Source of the DNA: a virus
DNA length: 47,050 nucleotides
Reading direction: 5' to 3' (one strand)
Virus record (IMG/VR): IMGVR_UViG_3300047493_000064
Span: 1 to 47,050 of that record
Shown here: positions 23,771 through 31,866 of the stretch, piece after piece
Numbering within the stretch: position 1 is the stretch's first letter
Layout: each line of letters begins with the position of its first letter
Notes under the pieces: model-generated
What the model was told of the DNA's origin: nothing
Seen by the model: only the letters and a program-made list of their open reading frames with translations
The model's database searches: none
Position numbers and translations under genes: made by a program

Positions 23771-24415
23771 ATGGCATTCGTTCTTACCTATACGAATCTT
23801 GTTACGAATCTGCAGAACTATCTGCAAAGAACGGATGCCACTTTTGTAAGTGAGATTCCTGTTTTTATTATGCTGGGCCAACGTCGTGTTGCCCGTGATC
23901 TTAAAATTTTAGGAATGAGAGTCGTTATTAATGGCACATTAATTCCTTCAAATCCCAAATTACAGAAGCCGACTCGATGGTTTAATACATCAACTTTTAA
24001 TATAGGAACAGGAACGAACTCTGCTATTAAAAATAATTTACCGCTTAGAACTTACGAATATTGTAACATTTATTCTCCTAATCCGACTATTGTCTCTCAA
24101 CCTAAGTATTTTGCTGATTTTGATTTTGATTATTGGTATTTAGCACCAACACCTGATCAAGCTTATCCATATGAAATTGCTTATTTTCAGGTTCCTCAAC
24201 TTATTGATGAAACGGTTTCAACGAATTTTATGACTCAAAGTTGTCCTGATGTTTTGTTATTTGCTTGTCTTTTGGAAAGTGCTTCTTATTTAAAGGATGA
24301 TGATAGAATTAGAACTTGGCTAACTTCTTATAATTTGGCAAAAGATGCGTTGAATAAGGAAGACATACAAAGATTATACGATAATTACAGTGTCAATAGA
24401 GGAGCAACTAATTAA
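23771..24415 (+). CDS. SU10-type adaptor / head-tail connector protein
   Basis: 214 residues. The C-terminal half strongly resembles the phage adaptor family (SU10 adaptor-like): YWYLAPTPDQAYPYEIAYF, then QVPQLIDETVSTNFMTQSCP, DVLLFACLLESASYLKDDDR and a last helix with YNLAKDALNKEDIQ. The N-terminal helix carries FVSEIPVFIMLGQRRVARDL. Adaptors sit under the portal ring and join it to the nozzle. No clear ribosome site (start TAAAATAAATG). Overlaps the next gene by one base. Confidence 0.75.
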   Translation: MAFVLTYTNLVTNLQNYLQRTDATFVSEIPVFIMLGQRRVARDLKILGMRVVINGTLIPSNPKLQKPTRWFNTSTFNIGTGTNSAIKNNLPLRTYEYCNIYSPNPTIVSQPKYFADFDFDYWYLAPTPDQAYPYEIAYFQVPQLIDETVSTNFMTQSCPDVLLFACLLESASYLKDDDRIRTWLTSYNLAKDALNKEDIQRLYDNYSVNRGATN

Positions 24416-27210
24416 TGCCTGTTTATGCTAATCAATTTGGTGCTGTTCAGACTGCTTATATTGCTTATGCAACTTATGATTTAAAGACTGCTTTATTGCA
24501 ATTAAATTGGCCGACTTCTTATCAAGATTCACCTAATGTTGTGGCAGCTTATATGGAGTTTACCAATGTAAATAATACACCAACTCCTAATGTTCAATTA
24601 CCTGATGCAACACAAGTCAGTGTAGGACAAAACTTCATTGCTAGTAATCTTGGGAGTAAGACGATCTTTCTGTTGGATGGGGCTGGTAACGAATTTGATA
24701 GTATTCCTCCTCTTTCCGAGACTGTTAGCAATATTAAATATTATATCTTAGTAGACAATAGTACGATTGCAGGGGTTTGGCATATTGTAACATTTGGAGC
24801 GGGAACTTCAGAAGCGACTGCCGCACAATTGGCTGGTTATGGATTGAATTCTTTAATTATTGGCACATCGGATGGAACAAAGCTTAATACTCAGATTAAT
24901 CCAACAATATTAGATAATAGTCTTATATCTTATAATATTCAACCGACTGATTACACAAGTTTATTGGTTTGGACGGCTGCCACGGGTAATATTTATTTAC
25001 CTGCAACGAATTCTTCTCCTATTCCTCCTGCTGTTCCGCCTGCTTATTATGTAGCTATTAACAATGCAGGAACGGGCATTATAACTGTTTCTTCTAGCGA
25101 ATCTGGAATAGGCATTCAAGGAGAATTAAGTATTGATGTCGCTCCTCAACAAACTTTAATTCTTATAAGTTGTGGGACTGCCCAAACAATCAACGGAAGA
25201 CCGACTAAATGGTTTACCTTAGGATTTGGTCAGGAATCTACAGTAGGAATTACTTATCTTAATATCCCTGTCGCAGGTAATAGCAGTATCTATTTAACCA
25301 CGAGTCAAGTTAGTAACGAAATATTAGAATTCTCAGGAACTTTAACTGGAAATATTTTTGTTTATTTCCCTAATGTTCAAGGTCAATGGTCTCTTTATAA
25401 TAATACGATGGGTGATTTTACATTGACCATTCAATTAGTTAATACAACTCCGACCCCTATTGGAACGCCTTATGGAATACCCCAAGGTAATCGTGCGATT
25501 TTTTATAGCAATGCTTTATCTTTATTTAATATTCCTGAACCTAGCGGCACAGGAAACGTCACTTTTATTCCCCCTACTCCTACATTAGCAGGTATTATCG
25601 CCACTTATGCTGATACAACTGGTCTTAATATAAACGCTTCATCAGTTAATATAGGAACACTTACTCCAACTTTATCATTAAGTCCCGTTACAGCAATTGA
25701 GAATTTGAATGCTATTTCATTCGCCGAAAGTGGAAATGGTCTTCTAATGCTTGGAAGTCAAGTAGGGATGGAGATCATTGAACAAAATAGTGAAGTTTGC
25801 GCTATCTTTAATGGAGGTCTTCCTAGTGGAGGATTGAGGACTATTAATACATTGGTTGAAATAAGATCACCTCTTTCGACACCGATGGCTCTTCAGTTAT
25901 CGCAATTAACTACTCCCTTACCAACACCTCTTAGTGGAGGAGCAGGCCTTATTGCTTTTAATTTATCGGCGAATGAATTCCAAGGATATAACGGCACTGA
26001 ATGGGTGACATTAGGAGGAAGTAGTGTGTTGCCTGCTTCTGGTATCATTGTAACGGATGGCTCTGGGAGTCCATCAGCTGTTTCCAATCTAGTTGATACC
26101 AGTACAGATGTGTACGCTACTGGAGGAAACTTACTGCTTGGCTTAGAAATTACTTCAGGGGGTAATAGTAATACAGGTTTTGGCTTTCAGGCCTTAGCTG
26201 TGAATGTGGGGCAATACAATTCTGCTTTTGGTTACCAAGCCCTTGCGAATAATCAAAACGGCACAGAAAATACGGCTTTGGGTTTGTTTGCTTTAGCAGA
26301 AAATCAGACAGGAAGCCAAAATACCGCGTGTGGTCAAGGGGCTTTAAGTCGAATAACAAGCGGAAACCATAATACTGCCATCGGACAAAGTGCAGGGGAT
26401 CAATATACAGAATATGATTATTGTGTATTTGTGGGAGCCCAAGCTAATGCCAATAATGGAAATTTACAATATTCAATTGCTATGGGATATCAATCAGCTG
26501 TTGGGTCAAGTCAAGCAATTGTTATTGGCGGTCAATCGATTGTGGGAGAGAATGGGGGAGGATCGGAAGATACAAACTCGATCATTGTTGGATATAACTC
26601 TCAAATTGGCACAGATGATGGCGGCCCTGGTACGTCAAACTCAATTATTCTTGGAGCGAATTCATATATTGGCCACGCAACAGATGAAATTGATAATTCA
26701 ATAGGTATCGGCTGTAATATTAATATTGAAGTAGCCAATAAGCTCGTTCTGGGAAATAATTGTGCGGTTGGTATAGGAACTTTTGCTTCTGATTCCGCTC
26801 TTCAGATAGTCGCTCAGACCAATGCTGATGCATGGCTTCATATAGGAGCACCGAATGCTGCTCCTGCGTCAACTTCCTCAAATGATACTATCATTTATAA
26901 TAATGTAGCTTCTAGTACAGGATTCTTGGCAGTGATGGGTTCTCAAGGGTATTCAAGTGGGAATCTGGTTACGGCTAAGACAAATGTGACGGCTGGAACG
27001 GCAACTTTAACAGCAGGGGCTATGACGGTAATGACAACGGCGGTTCAAGCTAATTCTATTATTCTGGTAAATTATAACATGATTTCAGGGGTAGGAGGCA
27101 GTCTAAGTGCGCCTGCTGCTGGTCGGAGCGTAGGGGTTAGCTTCACTATTAATTCCACCATAGGAACAGATACAAGTACGGTAGATTGGGTAATTATTAA
27201 TCCACTGTAG
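24415..27210 (+). CDS. Second large receptor-binding/tail-fibre type protein
   Basis: 931 residues, start overlapping the adaptor stop (TAATG). The N-terminal ~550 residues consist of several beta domains; one (around STVGITYLNIPVAGNSSIYL and NEILEFSGTLTGNIFVYFP) resembles the C-terminal domain of the protein at 20201. Residues ~545-560 (LPASGIIVTDGSGSPSAVS) repeat a linker of the 20772 fibre. Residues ~580-670 are YadA-head-like motifs (NTGFGFQALA, NSAFGYQALA, NTAIGQSAG). The C-terminal ~70 residues (TATLTAGAMTVMTTAVQANS to the end) form a beta tip domain seen in other phage and adhesin proteins. Likely a second adhesin with different specificity. Confidence 0.78.
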   Translation: MPVYANQFGAVQTAYIAYATYDLKTALLQLNWPTSYQDSPNVVAAYMEFTNVNNTPTPNVQLPDATQVSVGQNFIASNLGSKTIFLLDGAGNEFDSIPPLSETVSNIKYYILVDNSTIAGVWHIVTFGAGTSEATAAQLAGYGLNSLIIGTSDGTKLNTQINPTILDNSLISYNIQPTDYTSLLVWTAATGNIYLPATNSSPIPPAVPPAYYVAINNAGTGIITVSSSESGIGIQGELSIDVAPQQTLILISCGTAQTINGRPTKWFTLGFGQESTVGITYLNIPVAGNSSIYLTTSQVSNEILEFSGTLTGNIFVYFPNVQGQWSLYNNTMGDFTLTIQLVNTTPTPIGTPYGIPQGNRAIFYSNALSLFNIPEPSGTGNVTFIPPTPTLAGIIATYADTTGLNINASSVNIGTLTPTLSLSPVTAIENLNAISFAESGNGLLMLGSQVGMEIIEQNSEVCAIFNGGLPSGGLRTINTLVEIRSPLSTPMALQLSQLTTPLPTPLSGGAGLIAFNLSANEFQGYNGTEWVTLGGSSVLPASGIIVTDGSGSPSAVSNLVDTSTDVYATGGNLLLGLEITSGGNSNTGFGFQALAVNVGQYNSAFGYQALANNQNGTENTALGLFALAENQTGSQNTACGQGALSRITSGNHNTAIGQSAGDQYTEYDYCVFVGAQANANNGNLQYSIAMGYQSAVGSSQAIVIGGQSIVGENGGGSEDTNSIIVGYNSQIGTDDGGPGTSNSIILGANSYIGHATDEIDNSIGIGCNINIEVANKLVLGNNCAVGIGTFASDSALQIVAQTNADAWLHIGAPNAAPASTSSNDTIIYNNVASSTGFLAVMGSQGYSSGNLVTAKTNVTAGTATLTAGAMTVMTTAVQANSIILVNYNMISGVGGSLSAPAAGRSVGVSFTINSTIGTDTSTVDWVIINPL

Positions 27211-27221
27211 GAAAATAAATC

Positions 27222-28859
27222 ATGCTCAATTATTTAATTGGTATTATTCATTCTCAGAACGGTATTCAACGAGATTGCACCGCTTATGCTTCTAAAGCTT
27301 ATATAGGGGGCTTATGGGTTCGATTTTATGAAGGTCATCCAAAAAAGATTGGAGGATGTAAGTTAACTAATTTTGGAACAAATACTATTATTAGAAGTTT
27401 ATTTTCCCTTCCTCAAAGTACAGGAGGAATTTATTTATATAGTGGTATGAATCCCCCCGATTCCATAGCAGGAAGTGTATCTTATATAGAAATAAGTATG
27501 GGTGGAATATCTTCAGGGGGTGTTGATCGGACTCCGCTTAGTTGGACACCGACTCCTAATATTATCTGGAAATTTGATTCAGGAAATTTTACAGGAACTG
27601 CTGTATCTGATCTGGAAGTTGTTTCTACTCTAATTTTTGCGAATCCCATTCAAGAAGATATTAGTAATACAACACTATATCCTGTTTTTGCGGGAAATGT
27701 TAATGATGAATTACCTCTTGTGCCTCTTTCTTATAGCGCTGACACGGGTGGTGGACCAGTTGAGGCTTCGGGAGGAATTCTAGTTTGTCCTCCTGTACTT
27801 GTTGTTCTACAGGGTGGAAGTATCAGTTGGAGTCGATTTGACGGTGGATTAGGAATTAATGATCCAAGTGTTTGGCTTAAAACGAATACTTTACCTATCT
27901 CTAATACAAAACTTGTGAGAGGAATTAATATATTAGGAGGAGGAAGTCCTACAATCTTATTATGGTCTTTGAATGCTCTTTATCGAGCAAGTTTTGTAGC
28001 CAATCCTATTACAGAAGGACCAGAACCTCTTACTTTTATCTCTACAACTATTCATCCTAATATTTCTATTATATCTGCTAATAGTGTTGTGACTTATGAT
28101 CAAATGGTATTTTGGATAGGAATTGATCAATTCTATGTCTATAACGGAATTGTTCAAAGTTTACCTAATACTATGAATAACGATTGGTTTTTTGAGAGTG
28201 TCAATCAATCAGCGCTATCACGAATATGGGGAGTGGCTATCCCTCGATATAAAGAAATCTGGTGGTTTTATCCAAGAGATACAGCTACTGAATGTAATGC
28301 AGTTATTATTTATAATGTTGAACAAAATATTTTTTATGATAATACCATTCCTTCTGGATTACCTGCTGCTGTATATCCTTTTACACGCAGTGCAGGAATA
28401 GGTGCAACGGGAAATTATCCTTTTCCTATTTATGCTGACAATACCTTAGTAGCCAATCCGAATAATCCACTTTCTAAAACTTATCCTATTTGGACACATG
28501 AACAAGGTGTTGATCGTGTTATTCAAAATCAAACTTTTGCTATTCCTTCTTATTATACGACACATTTGATGGATTTATGGAGTCAAGATGGCACAAATTC
28601 TAATCTGTTAATTAATCGTCGCATAGCTCCTGATTTTCAACAAATCGGATCAATGACAGTAACAGTTAATTCTTTAATGTATCCTAATAGTGTTCCTATG
28701 GTGGATGGTCCTTATCCTTTTACTCAAAGTACGGAATTTATTGATCTTTCTTCACAAGGGGGATTATGTAATTTCACGTTTGAATCAAATACAATAGGGG
28801 GAGATTATTTTGCTGGCAAATCTTTATATTTCTATTCTAAAGGAGATACATTAAAGTAA
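27222..28859 (+). CDS. Nozzle / tail-stabilisation protein (P22 gp10-like)
   Basis: 545 residues after AGGAAAATAAATC. The segment MVFWIGIDQFYVYNGIVQSL followed by PNTMNNDWFF matches the 'FW.G...FYVY.G.VQ.LP' hallmark of podovirus nozzle/packaged-DNA-stabilisation proteins. Another hallmark is IWGVAIPRYKEIWWFYPRD with a nearby NAVIIYNVEQNIFY. The fold is expected to be a beta-propeller forming the tail nozzle hexamer that closes the channel. Length is typical. It overlaps the next gene by one base (TAATG). Confidence 0.85.
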   Translation: MLNYLIGIIHSQNGIQRDCTAYASKAYIGGLWVRFYEGHPKKIGGCKLTNFGTNTIIRSLFSLPQSTGGIYLYSGMNPPDSIAGSVSYIEISMGGISSGGVDRTPLSWTPTPNIIWKFDSGNFTGTAVSDLEVVSTLIFANPIQEDISNTTLYPVFAGNVNDELPLVPLSYSADTGGGPVEASGGILVCPPVLVVLQGGSISWSRFDGGLGINDPSVWLKTNTLPISNTKLVRGINILGGGSPTILLWSLNALYRASFVANPITEGPEPLTFISTTIHPNISIISANSVVTYDQMVFWIGIDQFYVYNGIVQSLPNTMNNDWFFESVNQSALSRIWGVAIPRYKEIWWFYPRDTATECNAVIIYNVEQNIFYDNTIPSGLPAAVYPFTRSAGIGATGNYPFPIYADNTLVANPNNPLSKTYPIWTHEQGVDRVIQNQTFAIPSYYTTHLMDLWSQDGTNSNLLINRRIAPDFQQIGSMTVTVNSLMYPNSVPMVDGPYPFTQSTEFIDLSSQGGLCNFTFESNTIGGDYFAGKSLYFYSKGDTLK

Positions 28860-29107
28860 TGGAAAATGGAATAATAATACCTTTGAGAATTAGTTTTAAT
28901 AGATGGACGGATCATCTTAATCAAATATTACCGAATCTATCCATACCGATATCATGGGGAGAAGAAAATTGGAGAGAATGGGCTAATCAATTGATTAGTA
29001 CTAATTCACTTTCAACAGTTCCTGTAGCAACTGAATTGAATTTTCCTAAAAAGGAAGATTGGCGAAAATGGGCCACTTATTTTATTACAATTATAAATTT
29101 ACCTTAA
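28859..29107 (+). CDS. Small tail-region protein with repeated W..WA motif
   Basis: 82 residues, coupled to the nozzle gene by TAATG. It contains two similar aromatic motifs, ENWREWANQLI (residues ~37-47) and EDWRKWATYFI (~66-76), suggesting an internal duplication of a ~30-residue unit. No charge cluster or membrane anchor. Gene position suggests a neck or tail accessory protein; function unknown. Confidence 0.65.
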   Translation: MENGIIIPLRISFNRWTDHLNQILPNLSIPISWGEENWREWANQLISTNSLSTVPVATELNFPKKEDWRKWATYFITIINLP

Positions 29108-29135
29108 ATAAGGAATGAAAAAACAAGGAGAAATT

Positions 29136-30101
29136 ATGTACACAAATCTTTATGCCGGTGGAGGAAGATTAAAAAGAGGAAAGATGGTCATTGCTCATTT
29201 TAATCCTCATGAATTGAATGGTCTTGATTATTTGCAAGGGAAAAAAGAAACATGTCCTCGTTCTGGAATGAGGTCTTATTCTCATTTAGAAGAACTTCTA
29301 AAAAATCCTCATATCTTAAGAGGTGTAATGCATCATGTTGAAGGAAAAGTAAATCCAAAAAGACATGGACACGCTGGCGGTGGTCAACCTCATGATTATA
29401 GAAATCCTCAATTAAATCGCATGGCTGATGAAGGAGTTCATGGTGATAGTGAACTAGCCCTCATTGGACCTCACACTAAAAATGTATTGGATCATTTAAC
29501 CGCTATGGAAGGCTATCCTATAACGCATAATCCTCATACGGGTCATCCTCATTATGGAATACTTGATGGATTATTAGGAGGATTAAGCTCTGTTATTTCT
29601 AAAATCCCATTGATTGGCCCTACCTTAGGTAAGGTTGCTTCAGGGATTGGTAATTTCTTAGGTACGCATGCTTCTACAATTATTCCTGCTGCTACTGCTG
29701 TTGCTCAACAAGCTTTGCCAGCTCTTGCAGATAAATTAGGAGCAGGAGACACAGGACGCAATCTAGCCCAAATAGCTAATAATGCGATTAATTCAGTTAC
29801 CCAACAATATTATACTCCTGATCAAATTGCTCAAGGTCAACAGTTAGCAAATCGAGCTTCTCAATTTGGACAAGGCCTTTATAATTCTTATCAACAGGGT
29901 GGAATGCAGCAAATGGGTCGTGATCTAGGAGGCCAAGCTTTGAATCAAATGAGTCAATATGCAGGTCAATATGGGGGCGGAATTCCAGGTCAATTAATGA
30001 GTCAAATGGGACAAGGTCTTCAAGCGGGTCAATCGCTGGCTGATATTGCCAGAGGAGCTGGAAGAGGAGCTTTACAACAGATGGCGGCCTATGGTCAATA
30101 A
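29136..30101 (+). CDS. Putative ejected/internal virion protein with NPHTG module and hydrophobic segments
   Basis: 321 residues. ATG 29136 has the best ribosome site (AAGGAG at 29125-29130); ATG 29115 is an in-frame alternative. The N-terminal domain (VIAHFNPHELNGLDYLQG) is paralogous to the start of the protein at 30139. Then GDSELALIGPHTKNVLDHL, NPHTGHPHYGILDGLLGG, a long glycine-rich hydrophobic stretch with IPLIGPTLGKVASGIGNFLG, and a Q/G-rich amphipathic C-terminus. The hydrophobic glycine-rich helices resemble membrane-penetrating segments of podovirus ejection proteins. Inferred role: part of the channel built across the host envelope. Confidence 0.65.
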   Translation: MYTNLYAGGGRLKRGKMVIAHFNPHELNGLDYLQGKKETCPRSGMRSYSHLEELLKNPHILRGVMHHVEGKVNPKRHGHAGGGQPHDYRNPQLNRMADEGVHGDSELALIGPHTKNVLDHLTAMEGYPITHNPHTGHPHYGILDGLLGGLSSVISKIPLIGPTLGKVASGIGNFLGTHASTIIPAATAVAQQALPALADKLGAGDTGRNLAQIANNAINSVTQQYYTPDQIAQGQQLANRASQFGQGLYNSYQQGGMQQMGRDLGGQALNQMSQYAGQYGGGIPGQLMSQMGQGLQAGQSLADIARGAGRGALQQMAAYGQ

Positions 30102-30138
30102 GGTCACAACCTTAATAATTTAGGAGAAAGGGTATTCT

Positions 30139-31863
30139 ATGACTTGGCAAAATTCTAAAAAGCCGAAACTGTTGTTGGCTCATTTTTCTAAAGATGAATT
30201 GCAAGCTCTTGATACCATTCAAGGAGGACCTTCTATTGATCCAGCTACTGATATTCGAGACTATCGTAAATTAGGTGAATTGATTGAAATTCCTCAGATC
30301 AGAGAAATATTCTTAAAAGTAAAAAATGAGGTGTTAAGGGATTTAAAGCCTGATGATAAATTAGACTCTCCTTTGAAAGGAGCCTATCAAGTAGCACCAA
30401 AGATTTTGCCACCTTTTAAAGAAGTAAAACCAGAAAATCCTATGGCGGAGAAAATAGGGGAAGAGGGAATAGGGGGTGATACAGAAATTGCTTGGATTCC
30501 AACCAATCTAGCGGCTTTCTTTATTGAGATTAATAATGGCACCATTCGTATTAATCCTTATACAAAATTCTTAATGTTTGGATGGGGCAATTTCTTCAAA
30601 TCCATTGTAAGAATCGCTGCTCCTATCGCAGCGATAGCAGCAGCTCCTTTTACAGGAGGAAGTTCTTTAGGATTATTAGGGAAGGCAGGGGTAGCAGCAA
30701 TGGCAAGTGGGCTTGCTCATATAGCAACAGGAGCCAAACCTGGAGAAGCTTTAAGGGCAGGTATATTAAGTGGTGCAACCCAAGGATTAGGATCATGGGG
30801 AGCGGGTATGACTGGATTGTCTCCTGCTATAACTCATGGATTAGCCCGTACTGGTTTAGAGATGGCACAGGGTGAGAAATTTAAAGATGCAGCCATGCAC
30901 GGATTAACTCATGGGGTTATTCATCGTGGAGTAGGAAAAATAGGAGAAGCTTTTAATCCTCAAGATGCTTCTTCCAAAGGAATGATTCATACAGCAATAG
31001 GTTCTTTACCAAAGAATAATCCTACATTAGTAGCTCATGGCATAGAAAATATAGGCTCTAAAATTAGCAATTTCTTTAGCAATCCAGCAGTGAGTGGTGC
31101 AGGTAGTTTATTACCGTTAGCAGCCATGGGTGCTTTAAGTTATAAGGGACAAAAAGAAGCTTATCAGCATGAAAACCAAAGGCGAGAAGAAGCTAAACGG
31201 GAAGCGGAAAAGCTCAAACATGACACAGGATATTACCTTCCTTGGCGTCGGCTAAGTGCTAAGGATATAAAGGTGAGGCCTAATCCTGAGTTTTTCAATC
31301 CAACTGATTGGGAAAGGGAAACGGGGGCGTATCCATCCCCTTTCTTACCCGAAGAAGAGGGAGACATGCCTTATAGAAAAGGTGGTCACGTTAAGAATCC
31401 TATTTATCATGATCAGAACAAAGTTCATTCAGAGGTAGAAGGGGTTTTAGTAAAGGGTAAGGGTAAGGGGCAGCAAGACCTTATTAAGACTTCTGTTCCT
31501 GAAAATTCTTATATTGTGGATGCTTCTGCTACCAGTATGTTTGGGGATGGATCATCGGATGCGGGCGCTAAAGTTCTAAAAGAATTTGAAGATCAAATTA
31601 AAAGAAAAGCACCGAAACATCATGTGGTACAATTAGCACATCATATCAGTTCAACTGCCAAGCAACTACCTGTCTGGTTATCTGATTCTGAATATAAATT
31701 TGATCCTTTAACGGTTTCTTTATTAGGAAAAGGAAACAGTAGAAAGGGTGCTCAGCTATTAAAGCAGATGATTGAGAATATTCGAGAAGAGAAATCAAAA
31801 AAAGGTGCAGGATTACCTCTTAAGGCTAAATCTCCTTGGCATTATTTAGAAAATAGAGGTTAA
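30139..31863 (+). CDS. Putative internal/ejection protein, paralogous N-terminus to 29136
   Basis: 574 residues after AGGAGAAAGGG. The N-terminus LLAHFSKDELQALDTIQGG aligns with that of the 29136 protein, as does GDTEIAWIPTNLAAFF followed by RINPYTKFLMFGWGNFFKS, the divergent form of the NPHTG module. A strongly hydrophobic A/G-rich region follows (IVRIAAPIAAIAAAPFTGGS, residues ~157-176, with more to ~260), then a charged C-terminal domain with YRKGGHVKNP and VPENSYIVDASATSMFGDGS. The mix of membrane-active and soluble parts suits a DNA-ejection protein. No lytic motif seen. Confidence 0.65.
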   Translation: MTWQNSKKPKLLLAHFSKDELQALDTIQGGPSIDPATDIRDYRKLGELIEIPQIREIFLKVKNEVLRDLKPDDKLDSPLKGAYQVAPKILPPFKEVKPENPMAEKIGEEGIGGDTEIAWIPTNLAAFFIEINNGTIRINPYTKFLMFGWGNFFKSIVRIAAPIAAIAAAPFTGGSSLGLLGKAGVAAMASGLAHIATGAKPGEALRAGILSGATQGLGSWGAGMTGLSPAITHGLARTGLEMAQGEKFKDAAMHGLTHGVIHRGVGKIGEAFNPQDASSKGMIHTAIGSLPKNNPTLVAHGIENIGSKISNFFSNPAVSGAGSLLPLAAMGALSYKGQKEAYQHENQRREEAKREAEKLKHDTGYYLPWRRLSAKDIKVRPNPEFFNPTDWERETGAYPSPFLPEEEGDMPYRKGGHVKNPIYHDQNKVHSEVEGVLVKGKGKGQQDLIKTSVPENSYIVDASATSMFGDGSSDAGAKVLKEFEDQIKRKAPKHHVVQLAHHISSTAKQLPVWLSDSEYKFDPLTVSLLGKGNSRKGAQLLKQMIENIREEKSKKGAGLPLKAKSPWHYLENRG

Positions 31864-31866
31864 AAA

